Counted from the first letter of the stretch, positions 9,391 to 17,693 are shown. The stretch: DNA of 38,786 bases from Geobacter sp. (GCA_003490025.1 DNJC01000055.1:134002-172787), one strand, 5' to 3'. Numbers and translations: made by a program. The notes: generated by a model not told the origin, from the sequence alone.

Positions 9391-9480
9391 CGTTCAGCGT
9401 TCAGTGTTCAACGTTCAACGTTAGGCGTTCGGCTCGTTCCAGGACTCAACGTTGAACGTTGAACCTGAAACGTCGAACGG
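9391..9480. repeat. Inverted array of 7-bp units between nuoF and nuoG
   Basis: Six near-tandem heptamers of the type GTTCAAC start at 9392 (GTTCAGC, GTTCAGT, GTTCAAC, GTTCAAC, GTTAGGC, GTTCGGC). After a spacer of about 30 bases, five heptamers run in reverse orientation to 9478. The central 14 bases 406-419 of the first arm (9406-9419) are exactly complementary to 9451-9464. The transcript can therefore fold into a hairpin. It begins 3 bases from the nuoF stop and ends 24 bases before the nuoG start. Confidence 0.85.
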
Positions 9481-9482
9481 TT

Positions 9483-11264
9483 TTACTCAATGGCCATGAA
9501 GCGGCAGGCATCGTAGCAGGACTTGCACTTGGTGCAGTTTTCCTTGATCAGCTCGGCCACCTCGCCCTTCTCCCACTTGATGGCGTTGGACGGGCAGGCC
9601 CGGAGGCAGGCGCCGCACTTCACGCACTTCTCGGGCACCACCTGCCAGAGCAGGAGTTCCTTGCAGGAGTTGGAGGGGCAGCGCTTGTCGATGATGTGCG
9701 CCTCGTACTCGTGCCTGAAGTACTTCACGGTGGAGAGGATCGGGTTCGGAGCCGTCTGCCCCAGACCGCAAAGCGACGCCTTCTTGATGGTCGCCCCCAT
9801 CTCCAGCAGGGTGTCGATGTCGGCCATCTCGCCGCGACCCTCGGTGATCTTCTCCAGGATGTCGAGCATCGCCTTCAGGCCGATGCGGCAGGGAACGCAC
9901 TTGCCGCAAGACTCCATCTTGGTGAAGGTCAGGAAGAAGCGGGCCACGTCGACCATGCAGGTGGTCTCGTCCATGACGACCAGACCGCCGGAACCCATCA
10001 TGGCGCCCGCCTTGATCAGCGAGTCGTAGTCGACCGGGGTGTCGAGCACCTCGGCCGGGATGCAGCCGCCGGAGGGGCCGCCCGCCTGGACCGCCTTGAA
10101 CTTGCGGTTGTTGGCGATGCCGCCGCAGACCTTGTAGATAACGTCGCGGACCGACATGCCGGCCGGAACCTCTACCAGGCCGGTGTGCTTCACCTTGCCG
10201 GTGACGGCGAAGATCTTGGTACCCTTGGTGGTGTCGGTGCCGAGGCTCGCGTACCACTCGGACCCCTTGTTGATGATGTGGCGGACGTTGGCGAAGGTCT
10301 CGACGTTGTTGATGTTGGTCGGGAAGCCCCAGAGGCCCTTGACCGCCGGGAACGGCGGACGGGGACGCGGCATGCCGCGCTCGCCCTCGATGGAGGCCAT
10401 GAGTGCCGTTTCCTCGCCGCAGACGAAGGCGCCGGCGCCCTTCTTGATCCTCAGGTCGAAGTCGAAGCCCCAGCCCTGGATGTTCTTGCCCAGGTACCCT
10501 TTCTCGTAGCAGACGTCGAGCGCCTTCTGGAGGCGTTCGATGGCGAGCGGGTACTCGGCGCGGACGTAGACGTAACCGCCGGTGGCGCCGATGGCGTAGG
10601 CGGCGATCATCATCCCCTCGATGATGCAGTAGGGGTCCCCTTCGAGGATGGAGCGGTCCATGAACGCGCCCGGGTCGCCCTCGTCGGCGTTGCAGATCAG
10701 GTACTTGTGATGGCCGGGAGAGGCCGCGCAGAAAGACCACTTCATGCCGGTGGGGAAACCGCCGCCCCCTCGGCCACGAAGACCGGACTTCTTCACCTCG
10801 TCGATGACCTCGGCCGGTTTCATCTTCTTGACGCAGGTCTCGATCGCCTTGAAGCCGTCCTCTTCCAGGTAGGCGTCCAGCTTCTCCGGGTCGATCTGGC
10901 CGCAGCCGGTCATGACGACGCGCATCTGCTGGTCGACGAAGGTGTTGTAGTACGCCTTCGCCTTCTTCTTCTCGATCGCCTCGTTGGCCACTATGTGCTG
11001 GTCCAGGATCGCCGCGACGTCCTCGGGCACGACGAAGTCGTAGGTGACCCGCCCGAGTTCGGGGGTGATCACGTCGACCAGGACGTCGTTGGCGCACAGA
11101 CCGCGGCAGCCGGTCTTGACTACGTCGCAACGCTTGCCGATCTGGGCCACGATCCCTTTTTCCGCTATCAGCCTGGTGAACTCGGCCTCAACCTGCTTGG
11201 CGCCGGCCGAGATGCCGCCGGTACCCTGACAGATAAGTATCTTTACTGCTGCATTTTCGCTCAT
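9483..11264 (-). CDS. nuoF: NADH-quinone oxidoreductase subunit F (extended form)
   Basis: NuoF binds NADH and FMN and holds cluster N3, the entry point for electrons. At 593 residues it is about 150 longer than E. coli NuoF. The order is an N-terminal thioredoxin-like [2Fe-2S] domain (about 5-95), the FMN/NADH core with GLRGRGGGGFPTGMKW (161-176), the N3 ligands C453, C456, C459 and C499, then a C-terminal 2x[4Fe-4S] ferredoxin (C547-C557, C577-C587). This arrangement is typical of HndC/HoxF-like bifurcating or hydrogenase-linked flavoproteins. The N-terminal domain has C12, C53 and C57, but the expected fourth ligand is Gly17. Role as complex I NuoF follows from its place in the operon. Confidence 0.95.
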   Translation of the reverse strand: MSENAAVKILICQGTGGISAGAKQVEAEFTRLIAEKGIVAQIGKRCDVVKTGCRGLCANDVLVDVITPELGRVTYDFVVPEDVAAILDQHIVANEAIEKKKAKAYYNTFVDQQMRVVMTGCGQIDPEKLDAYLEEDGFKAIETCVKKMKPAEVIDEVKKSGLRGRGGGGFPTGMKWSFCAASPGHHKYLICNADEGDPGAFMDRSILEGDPYCIIEGMMIAAYAIGATGGYVYVRAEYPLAIERLQKALDVCYEKGYLGKNIQGWGFDFDLRIKKGAGAFVCGEETALMASIEGERGMPRPRPPFPAVKGLWGFPTNINNVETFANVRHIINKGSEWYASLGTDTTKGTKIFAVTGKVKHTGLVEVPAGMSVRDVIYKVCGGIANNRKFKAVQAGGPSGGCIPAEVLDTPVDYDSLIKAGAMMGSGGLVVMDETTCMVDVARFFLTFTKMESCGKCVPCRIGLKAMLDILEKITEGRGEMADIDTLLEMGATIKKASLCGLGQTAPNPILSTVKYFRHEYEAHIIDKRCPSNSCKELLLWQVVPEKCVKCGACLRACPSNAIKWEKGEVAELIKENCTKCKSCYDACRFMAIE

Positions 11265-11298
11265 GACAAATGGTCCCCTGCTGCAAAATTAGGATCGA

Positions 11299-11805
11299 TT
11301 ACTTCATCGGCCTCTGGTTGTAGGTTTCCACGATCTCGTCCACCTTCTGGACCGTCATCTTGCCGAAGGTGTCGTCGTTGACCATCGCCAGAGGTGCCAT
11401 GCCGCAGGCGCCCAGGCAGGCGACCTTCTCAAAGGTGTAGCGCAGATCGGGGCTCGTCTCGGCGTGCCCGATGCCGAGTCTTCCGAAGAAGGTGTCGACG
11501 ATGCGCTCGGCCCCCTGCACGTGGCAGGCGGTGCCGACGCAGACCCTGATGATGTAGCGGCCGCGCGGCTTCAAGTGGAACTGTGAGTAAAAGGTCAAAA
11601 CGCCGTAGATCTGGCTCGGGTAGACGTTCAGCCTGTCGGCGACCAGTTCGATGGTCGGCTTGGGCACGAACCCGTAGGCGTCCTGGATACCCTGCAGTAC
11701 CGGCATCAGGTTGCCCGGCAGCGTCAGGTACTTGTCGATTATGTGGTTGGCCTCGGTAAGATCGAGTTCTTCGGCCGGGATTTCTTCGGCTGGAGCGTTA
11801 GACAT
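11299..11805 (-). CDS. nuoE: NADH-quinone oxidoreductase subunit E
   Basis: NuoE is the 24-kDa-type thioredoxin-fold subunit carrying the [2Fe-2S] cluster N1a beside NuoF. The 168-residue product has all four ligands in the canonical spacing: C89 and C94 in CVGTACHVQG, C130 and C134 in CLGACGMAP. An N-terminal acidic extension of about 15 residues precedes the helical domain. AAAGGAG precedes the ATG by 8 bases. It lies 31 bases after nuoD and 34 before nuoF. Confidence 0.97.
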   Translation of the reverse strand: MSNAPAEEIPAEELDLTEANHIIDKYLTLPGNLMPVLQGIQDAYGFVPKPTIELVADRLNVYPSQIYGVLTFYSQFHLKPRGRYIIRVCVGTACHVQGAERIVDTFFGRLGIGHAETSPDLRYTFEKVACLGACGMAPLAMVNDDTFGKMTVQKVDEIVETYNQRPMK

Positions 11806-11836
11806 TTACCCCATCTCCTTTAATTTAACGTTTGAT

Positions 11837-13006
11837 TTACCGGTCTATTTCGCCAAGAACGATGTCGAGCGTTCCGATGATCGCGACCAGGTCGGCGAGC
11901 ATGGAGCCCTTGGCCATCTTCTCGATGGCGCCCAGGTTCACGAATGAAGGGGGACGCACCCTCATGCGGTACGGTTTGGTGCCGCCGTCCGAGACGAGGT
12001 AGTAGCCGAGTTCGCCCTTGGGGTTCTCAACGCCCATGTACACCTCGCCCTCGGGGACGGGAAAGCCTTCGGAAGCGATCTTGAAGTGATGGATCAGCCC
12101 CTCGATGGAGTTGTAGACGCTCTCCTTGGGCGGGTAGCAGACCTGCGGCGCATCGGCCAGGATCGGGCCGGGCTTCAGTCTCTTCATCGCCTGGTCGATG
12201 ATCTTCAGCGCTTCGCGCATCTCGACCAGGCGGCACTTGTAGCGGTCGAAGGTGTCGCAGTTCTCGCCGGTCGGGACCTTGAAGTCGTAGTTCTCGTAGC
12301 CGGAGTAGGGGTTGTCGCGCCTCAGATCCCAGTCCACGCCGGAGCCCCTGAGGGCCGGGCCGGAGATGCCGTAGTCTATGGCGTCCTCTGCGGAGATGAC
12401 CCCGTTGCCGATGGTCCTCTGCAGCCAGATGGTGTTCTTGGTGAGGAGCCCCTCGTAGGTGTCCAAATGACCCGGGAAGGTGTCGACGATCTCCTTGACC
12501 GCGGCCTCGAAGCCCGCCGGGAGTTCGCGGGAGAGCCCGCCGACCCTGAAGTAGTTGGAGGTCATCCTGGCGCCGGAGATCATCTCGTACAGCTCCATGA
12601 TCTTCTCGCGCTCGCGGAAGGCGTAAATGAACACGGTCATGGCGCCGATGTCGAGCGCGTGGCAGGCGATCCAGACCAGGTGGCTCTTGAGACGGGTCAG
12701 TTCCGCGAGGATGACCCGGATGGTCTGAGCCCGCTCCGGAACCTCGAGGCCGAGCAGCTTCTCGACGGCCAGCACGTATCCCAGGTTGTTGTGCATCGGG
12801 GCCAGGTAGTCCATGCGGTCCGTCAGCGGGATGGTCTGGTGGTAGGTCCGGTGCTCGGAGAGCTTCTCGATTCCCCGGTGCAGGTAGCCGATGTGGGGGG
12901 TGATCTTCTGTATCACCTCGCCGTCCAGCTCTACTACGAGCCTGAGAACGCCGTGGGTACTGGGGTGCTGGGGCCCCATGTTCAGTGTCATTATTTCGCT
13001 AGCCAT
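11837..13006 (-). CDS. nuoD: NADH-quinone oxidoreductase subunit D
   Basis: NuoD is the 49-kDa-type subunit, related to the large subunit of NiFe hydrogenases, that forms the quinone-reduction site with NuoB. The 389-residue product opens with LNMGPQHPSTHGVLR, the family signature carrying the His loop of the quinone pocket, and continues with IGYLHRGIEKL and the C-terminal GELGYYLVSDG and RVRPPSFVNL motifs. It is separate from nuoC, unlike the fused NuoCD of E. coli. GAGG lies 6 bases before the ATG. Confidence 0.97.
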   Translation of the reverse strand: MASEIMTLNMGPQHPSTHGVLRLVVELDGEVIQKITPHIGYLHRGIEKLSEHRTYHQTIPLTDRMDYLAPMHNNLGYVLAVEKLLGLEVPERAQTIRVILAELTRLKSHLVWIACHALDIGAMTVFIYAFREREKIMELYEMISGARMTSNYFRVGGLSRELPAGFEAAVKEIVDTFPGHLDTYEGLLTKNTIWLQRTIGNGVISAEDAIDYGISGPALRGSGVDWDLRRDNPYSGYENYDFKVPTGENCDTFDRYKCRLVEMREALKIIDQAMKRLKPGPILADAPQVCYPPKESVYNSIEGLIHHFKIASEGFPVPEGEVYMGVENPKGELGYYLVSDGGTKPYRMRVRPPSFVNLGAIEKMAKGSMLADLVAIIGTLDIVLGEIDR

Positions 13007-13051
13007 TGATCGCCTCTATTTTTTGGAGATGGAAATCGTCCTGGTTTTTGA

Positions 13052-13537
13052 CTAAGACAGCCGCCCCTTGTACGGTTCGCGGTCCGGTCCCTGCAGCGGG
13101 TAGTCCTTCCTGAGCGGGTGCCCGACCCAGTCGTCCGTCATCAGGATGCGCACCAGGTTCGGGTGGTTCCTGAAGTTGATCCCGAACAGGTCGAAAGTCT
13201 CGCGCTCCACCCAGTTCGCCGAGTTCCAGAGGCTGGTGGCGGAGTCGATGGTGCAGTCGGCCTCGGTGACCGGCGCCTTGATCCTGATCGAGTCCTTGTT
13301 GGGGATGGAGTAGAGTTGGTAGACCACCATGAAACGGGGGTCCTGACCCAGGTAGTCGACCGCGGTGACGTCGGTCAAGAAGTTGTAGCGCAGATCGTCC
13401 CTCAGGCACTTGAGAACATCCAGGATGCTCTCCTTCTTGACGGTCACCGTCACCTCGCCGCGGAATTCCTTGCAGTCGAGGACGGAATCTGCGAAACGCT
13501 CCTTCAGCTTCACTACAGCGCGATTATTTTCTGCCAT
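13052..13537 (-). CDS. nuoC: NADH-quinone oxidoreductase subunit C
   Basis: NuoC is the 30-kDa-type subunit of the hydrophilic arm and has no redox centre. The 161-residue product contains the family signature WVERETFDLFGINFRNHPNL and the C-terminal DWVGHPLRKDYPLQG. It is a separate gene, 33 bases after nuoB and 45 before nuoD. The ATG at 13535-13537 has a GGTAAGG ribosome-binding sequence. Confidence 0.97.
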   Translation of the reverse strand: MAENNRAVVKLKERFADSVLDCKEFRGEVTVTVKKESILDVLKCLRDDLRYNFLTDVTAVDYLGQDPRFMVVYQLYSIPNKDSIRIKAPVTEADCTIDSATSLWNSANWVERETFDLFGINFRNHPNLVRILMTDDWVGHPLRKDYPLQGPDREPYKGRLS

Positions 13538-13570
13538 GTCAGCCTTACCTTTCCCTTTGGTCGTTGTAGA

Positions 13571-14083
13571 TTACGCAGCCGGTTCGAGCCTTTCGCCCAA
13601 GCCGATGGAAGAGCCGAAAGAGTTGCGCTCGTTGGCGATCTTTTCCTGGAGCTTCAGCAGGCCGTAAAGAAGCGCCTCGGGGCGCGGCGGGCAGCCCGGG
13701 ATGTAGACGTCGACCGGAAGCGCCTCGTCGATGCCCTGCACGACGGAGTAGGTGTCGAACACGCCGCCGGAGCAGGCGCAGGCGCCCATGGCGACCACCC
13801 ACTTCGGTTCCGGCATCTGCTCGTACACGGTCTTGATGACCGGGAGCATCTTCTTGGTGACGGTGCCGGCGATGATGATGCAGTCCGCCTGGCGGGGTGA
13901 GGCGCGGAAGATGATGCCGAAGCGGTCCAGGTCGTGCTTCGCCGCACCGGTCGCCATCATCTCGATCGCGCAGCAGGCAAGACCAAAAGTCATCGGCCAG
14001 ATGGAGGACTTCCGGGCCCAGTTAACCAGGCTGTCCAGGGAAGTCGTGATGATGTTTTCGCCCAGCGGCTGATCTACTCCCAT
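13571..14083 (-). CDS. nuoB: NADH-quinone oxidoreductase subunit B
   Basis: NuoB carries cluster N2, the last [4Fe-4S] centre before quinone. I start it at 14083 (MGVDQPLGEN), 170 residues, although the frame stays open to 14302; the upstream part is nuoA read out of frame. Ligands are the tandem C37-C38 in FGLACCAIEMM, C102 in MGACACSGG, and C131 in YIPGCPPRPEALLYG, matching the family. The start overlaps the nuoA stop by 10 bases, so the two are probably translationally coupled. Confidence 0.97.
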   Translation of the reverse strand: MGVDQPLGENIITTSLDSLVNWARKSSIWPMTFGLACCAIEMMATGAAKHDLDRFGIIFRASPRQADCIIIAGTVTKKMLPVIKTVYEQMPEPKWVVAMGACACSGGVFDTYSVVQGIDEALPVDVYIPGCPPRPEALLYGLLKLQEKIANERNSFGSSIGLGERLEPAA

Positions 14084-14430
14084 TCCAGTGCTCCTTTTTT
14101 CCAAACGTATACGTATCCGACGAAAAGAATGACAATGAAGACCCCCATCTCGATCAGGCCGAACATGCCGAGCCTTTTGAAGAGGACTGCCCAGGGGTAC
14201 AGGAAGACCGCCTCGATATCGAACAGGATGAAGAGCATCGCGATCAGGTAGAACTTCACGGAGAAGCGCTCCCTTGCCGAACCGACGGGCTCGCAACCGC
14301 ACTCGTAAGGCGCAAGCTTCACCTGCGACGGTTTCTTCTGGCCGATCAGCGTGGAGAAGACCACCGAGCCGAGCCCGAAGCAGACCGCTATGACAACCAG
14401 CACCAAGATTGGCAGATAAGCACCAAGCAT
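14074..14430 (-). CDS. nuoA: NADH-quinone oxidoreductase subunit A
   Basis: NuoA is a three-helix subunit next to NuoH at the junction of the two arms. I take the start at 14430 (MLGAYLPILVLV), 118 residues, because GGGAGG lies 6 bases upstream and this is the family's usual N-terminus; the frame is open to 14511. The conserved loop KLAPYECGCEPVGSARERFSVKFY, with its acidic and cysteine residues, and the following FDIEAVFLYPWAV helix are clear. It is the first gene of the operon. Confidence 0.96.
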   Translation of the reverse strand: MLGAYLPILVLVVIAVCFGLGSVVFSTLIGQKKPSQVKLAPYECGCEPVGSARERFSVKFYLIAMLFILFDIEAVFLYPWAVLFKRLGMFGLIEMGVFIVILFVGYVYVWKKGALEWE

Positions 14431-14561
14431 CCCTATCCTCCCGTACTTCTGAGTATGTTTATTCTGTTGCAAGCGCGACGAAAAGCCGTATACTGCACGC
14501 TCCTCCACCAACCCGTCCCGCTTTCAACCATAGAAGGCGAAGCAGGTTCGGAACCAGAAAA

Positions 14562-14574
14562 GTATACTGTATAC
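14562..14574. promoter_or_regulatory. Candidate operator GTATACTGTATAC
   Basis: This is a 13-base palindrome made of two GTATAC half-sites flanking one base. It overlaps the predicted first transcribed bases (+8 to +20) of the nuo operon, a position typical of a repressor site. Single GTATAC sites lie 69 bases nearer nuoA (14488-14493) and about 86 bases further towards hemL (14660-14665). Confidence 0.5.
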
Positions 14575-14588
14575 AACATTGGGACTGG

Positions 14589-14617
14589 AAATTATTTCAT
14601 TTCACCCACTTTGTCAA
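14589..14617 (-). promoter_or_regulatory. Predicted sigma-70 promoter of the nuo operon
   Basis: On the minus strand a perfect -35 TTGACA (14612-14617) is followed after 17 bases by TAATTT (14589-14594), a moderate -10. Transcription would begin near 14582. The GTATAC double palindrome starts about 8 bases downstream of that point. No other convincing promoter faces nuoA. Confidence 0.6.
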
Positions 14618-14743
14618 GTAGAAAATCTTCTAATGCACACGGGATGTTGCCCGAAAGCCGTATACTTTTTTTTCGCGCCTGGCACGCCGGCAGCTCCCCA
14701 GGCGACCTCCGCGCCGCCGACTATGGCCAAAATCTTTTAATCC

Positions 14744-14773
14744 TTGACAGATCAACCCCCCCTATGCTACCAA
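14744..14773 (+). promoter_or_regulatory. Candidate hemL promoter
   Basis: A perfect TTGACA at 14744-14749 lies 71 bases before the hemL start. The best -10 at 18-base spacing is TACCAA (14768-14773), which matches only three of six consensus bases, so the promoter call rests mainly on the -35 element and position. Confidence 0.4.
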
Positions 14774-14819
14774 AAAGCTCATTAGTCGATAATTAACAGC
14801 GAGTTAGGAGAACCCCCAC

Positions 14820-16103
14820 ATGCAAAACAGCCGCTCGACGAAACTCTTTCAGCAGGCCCTTCAGTCCATACCGGGCGGGGTCAACAGCCCGGTGCGCGCG
14901 TTCAGGTCCGTGGGCTCCGACCCGCTCTTCATCAAGAGGGCGGCAGGTTCGATGATCTACGACGAGGACGGCAACGGCTTCATCGACTACGTCGGCTCCT
15001 GGGGGCCGATGATCGTCGGGCACTGCCACCCGAAGGTCAACGCCGCCATAAAGGTCGCCGTCGACAGCGGCGCAAGCTTCGGCGCGCCGACCGAACTCGA
15101 GATCACGCTGGCCGAGATGGTGATCGACGCGGTCCCCTCCATCGAGATGGTCCGCATGGTCAGTTCCGGCACCGAGGCGACCATGAGCGCCATCCGCCTG
15201 GCGCGCGGCTATACCGGGCGCGACGACATCATCAAGTTCTCCGGCTGCTACCACGGCCACTCCGACGCGCTGCTGGTCAAGGCCGGCTCCGGCCTCGCCA
15301 CCTTCGGCGTGCCCGACTCCCCGGGCGTTCCGGCCGACTTCGCCAAGCACACGCTTACCGCCACCTACAACGACCTCGATTCCGTCCGGGCACTGGTCGC
15401 GGCGAACCCCGGTTCCATCGCCTGCGTCATCGTTGAGCCGATCGCCGGGAACATGGGGACCGTTCCCCCCAATGAGGGTTTCCTCGAAGGGCTCAGGGAG
15501 ATCTGCACCCAGGAAGGGATCGTGCTGATCTTCGACGAGGTCATGTGCGGCTTCCGCGTCGCCTACGGCGGGGCGCAGGCGCTGTACGGCGTCACCCCCG
15601 ACCTCACCACGCTCGGCAAGATCATCGGCGGCGGCCTCCCGGTCGGGGCGTTCGGCGGCAAAAAGGAGATCATGAGCCTGCTGTCTCCGGCGGGGGGCGT
15701 CTACCAGGCGGGGACCCTTTCCGGAAATCCCCTGGCGATGACCGCGGGGATCGAAACCCTGAAGCTTTTGCAGGAGCCTGGTTTCTACCAGAGGCTGGAG
15801 GAGAAGAGCGCTTTCGTGGCCGAAGGAATCGCCAAGGCCGCCAAGGACGCAGGCGTCCCGTTCTACTCAACCCGGGTCGGCTCGATGTTCTGCGGCTTCT
15901 TCTCCAAAGAGCCGGTGTACGACTGGGACAGCGCCGCCAAGTGCGACACCAAGACCTTCGCGACCTACTTCCGCGGCATGCTCGAGCAGGGGATCTACCT
16001 CGCCTGCTCCCAGTTCGAGACCGCCTTTGTCGGCGCCGCCCACAGCACCGAAGATCTCGAGAAAACCATCGCCGCCGCGGCGAAATCGTTCAAGGCGCTG
16101 TAG
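14820..16103 (+). CDS. hemL: Glutamate-1-semialdehyde 2,1-aminomutase
   Basis: HemL is a PLP-dependent cytosolic enzyme that converts glutamate-1-semialdehyde to 5-aminolevulinate, the C5-pathway precursor of heme. That fits an organism rich in cytochromes. The 427-residue product has the N-terminal IPGGVNSPVRAF signature, the substrate loop VSSGTEATMSAIRLARG, and the PLP-lysine segment LGKIIGGGLPVGAFGGKKEIM (Lys in the family position in the first GK). TAGGAGAA precedes the ATG. It is transcribed away from nuo and closed by two terminators, so it is probably monocistronic. Confidence 0.97.
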   Translation: MQNSRSTKLFQQALQSIPGGVNSPVRAFRSVGSDPLFIKRAAGSMIYDEDGNGFIDYVGSWGPMIVGHCHPKVNAAIKVAVDSGASFGAPTELEITLAEMVIDAVPSIEMVRMVSSGTEATMSAIRLARGYTGRDDIIKFSGCYHGHSDALLVKAGSGLATFGVPDSPGVPADFAKHTLTATYNDLDSVRALVAANPGSIACVIVEPIAGNMGTVPPNEGFLEGLREICTQEGIVLIFDEVMCGFRVAYGGAQALYGVTPDLTTLGKIIGGGLPVGAFGGKKEIMSLLSPAGGVYQAGTLSGNPLAMTAGIETLKLLQEPGFYQRLEEKSAFVAEGIAKAAKDAGVPFYSTRVGSMFCGFFSKEPVYDWDSAAKCDTKTFATYFRGMLEQGIYLACSQFETAFVGAAHSTEDLEKTIAAAAKSFKAL

Positions 16104-16160
16104 CTGTCCTTAATACGTGGAGGGGACCGCTTCGATTCAGCGGCTCCTCACCTTGTTCAT

Positions 16161-16185
16161 CCGGCTACCTGCTTAGCCGGTTTTT
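16161..16185 (+). terminator. Rho-independent terminator after hemL
   Basis: A 7-bp stem CCGGCTA/TAGCCGG with a 6-base loop is followed directly by TTTTT. It lies 58 bases after the hemL stop. Confidence 0.85.
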
Positions 16186-16222
16186 CATGTGCCGCTATTA
16201 TGCCGGCAGCAACGTTAATTAA

Positions 16223-16258
16223 AAAAAGGGCGTCCCAAGTCTGCGGGACGCCCTTTTT
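16223..16258. terminator. Bidirectional terminator between hemL and the MshEN gene
   Basis: A 14-bp perfect stem, AAAAAGGGCGTCCC paired with GGGACGCCCTTTTT around an 8-base loop, has an A-run on one side and a T-run on the other. It can therefore stop transcription from both converging genes. Confidence 0.9.
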
Positions 16259-16316
16259 GCCTTTCGGCGCATCTGCCGAAAAAAATCTCCTGATTGACTG
16301 TTCCTCCCCTGGCGCT

Positions 16317-17372
16317 TCAGGCGGTCATGATCCTCTTTCTCAGCGAGAGTATCTCGAAGCTGAGTTCAGCCATTACCGCAACACGTTGCAACTCGAACAC
16401 GCCCCCTCCCAGCCTGCCGCGTCTGTCGTGGGCGCAGATCACGGCAGTCACCTCCCCTCCCAGCGATACCGGCACGAGGAGCGCCGGCCCCGGCGCCTTT
16501 CCACCCATGGCCCTGATCAGATTGCCTTCGGGACCCTCCGACTCCATCTCTCCCAGGTACAACCGCTTTTCCTCGACCACGCGCTTCAACCGGGGAGCGT
16601 CGTCTATCGAGGCCGCATAACTGCCGAATTCCCGCACCGGCATCCCGTCTGCTACCGCCTGCACCCCCTTGGCCGCACCACTCTTCAGGCGCAGGAAGCC
16701 GCCACGGTCGAACTCCCCGGCCAGATAGGAGAGTACCGCCTGAACAACGTCCGCCTCACCCGCCGCCAGCGCCAGCATCTCCGCAACGTCCGTGACGGGC
16801 ACCCGCTCGGGGCCGGGAGCCGCGTTTCCCACCCCGGCCCGGGCGGCATTTCCGGCTACGTGATCGGTTTCCGCGAGTTCTACGGCAGCCGCAGCAAAGG
16901 TGGAGCGGACTCCTCCCTGCACCGGAATATACCTGACGGGGCGCCTGATGCCGTACAGCCGCTCCAAGGCGAGACTGAGCCTCAGTTCGGAACAGACCCT
17001 GGGAATGATAACCAGGCCGGTGCTGAAACCGATTTCCTCTATGGCCTCGAAGGAGGCGGGGTCGGCCATGGCGATGGTCAGCCGTTTCCCTTCCAGCGCC
17101 AGGGGGATCGCCCGGTAGCGCTCGACAGTCTTGCGCGGGATTACACCCAGAAGCGCCTCAGGGATGGAGTCGAGAGCGGTCGATTCCACGCACGGCACCC
17201 CCAACTGCTCGCTCAGCACCCGGGCCAGTTCATCTTCCTCGATGAACCCCATCTCGACCAGGTTCGTCCCGAGCCTTCCTCCGTATATGGACTGCGCGTT
17301 GAGCACCTGCTCCAACTGTGCCTCGGTCAGGGCACCCGCCTTGAGCAACATCTCGCCTAGCCGTGCGGACAT
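16317..17372 (-). CDS. MshEN-domain protein with C-terminal GAF-like region
   Basis: The N-terminus is a GspE/PilB-type N-terminal (MshEN) domain, a c-di-GMP receptor in some relatives. Two copies of its binding motif are visible, RLGEMLLKAG...Q (residues 4-27) and RLGTNLVEMG...Q (33-56), followed by LGVP. I see no ATPase domain. Instead, residues about 180-351 look like a GAF-type sensor fold with an Ala-rich linker before it (about 165-190). I start it at 17372 (MSARLGEM), where GGGAGGTG lies 5 bases upstream, giving 351 residues; the frame is open to 17405. It is a single gene, convergent with hemL. Function as a free c-di-GMP-responsive regulator is inferred. Confidence 0.8.
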   Translation of the reverse strand: MSARLGEMLLKAGALTEAQLEQVLNAQSIYGGRLGTNLVEMGFIEEDELARVLSEQLGVPCVESTALDSIPEALLGVIPRKTVERYRAIPLALEGKRLTIAMADPASFEAIEEIGFSTGLVIIPRVCSELRLSLALERLYGIRRPVRYIPVQGGVRSTFAAAAVELAETDHVAGNAARAGVGNAAPGPERVPVTDVAEMLALAAGEADVVQAVLSYLAGEFDRGGFLRLKSGAAKGVQAVADGMPVREFGSYAASIDDAPRLKRVVEEKRLYLGEMESEGPEGNLIRAMGGKAPGPALLVPVSLGGEVTAVICAHDRRGRLGGGVFELQRVAVMAELSFEILSLRKRIMTA

Positions 17373-17693
17373 GAGACACCTCCCTCGCAGCACGCGATTA
17401 TTCATAGGTAAGCAACCAAGCAGGCTACATTAGATGACGCTAACATTCTACCCGTGACCATCCGTGCCGCAACGGCAGATTGCGAGGAGGGCGTTAAAAG
17501 TGCTGCCGCGTCTCGGCGGGAGGGAGGAACCGCCGCCTCAGCAACGAGTCGAAAGCGGATGAGGAAGAAGTATACGGCGTGGCGGTCACTGTCTGTGGCG
17601 TCTGAAGCCACTGTGGCAGCGATTTCAGGAAACTGATAAAATGTTCGGTGGCATACAGGGGCGGGTTTGTTCAGCTGGAGTATCGGAAATTAA

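Larger units (their letters stand above)
14431..14819. promoter_or_regulatory. Divergent nuo / hemL control region
   Basis: This 389-base stretch holds no credible gene. It is AT-richer than its surroundings and contains the nuo promoter, a candidate hemL promoter, and three GTATAC-containing sites (14488-14493, 14562-14574, 14660-14665). Two of these share the longer string GCCGTATACT. The length of the predicted nuo leader is about 150 bases. Confidence 0.7.

Noticed and set aside
9391..9480. CRISPR-like repeats
   Set aside because: Units are 7 bases in direct contact with no unique spacers; the same holds for the other three arrays. No cas gene is present.
14303..14511. Longer starts for nuoB (14302) and nuoA (14511)
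   Set aside because: The extra residues are out-of-frame nuoA or non-coding leader; the chosen starts have family-like N-termini and good ribosome-binding sites.
14680..14695. Sigma-54-like TGGCACG-N4-CAGC upstream of hemL
   Set aside because: GG-N10-GC spacing fits, but the -12 box is poor and hemL is a housekeeping gene with a better -35 element nearby.
17402..17611. 69-codon minus-strand frame upstream of the MshEN gene
   Set aside because: No ribosome-binding site, no recognisable domain, and it overlaps the start region of the MshEN gene.
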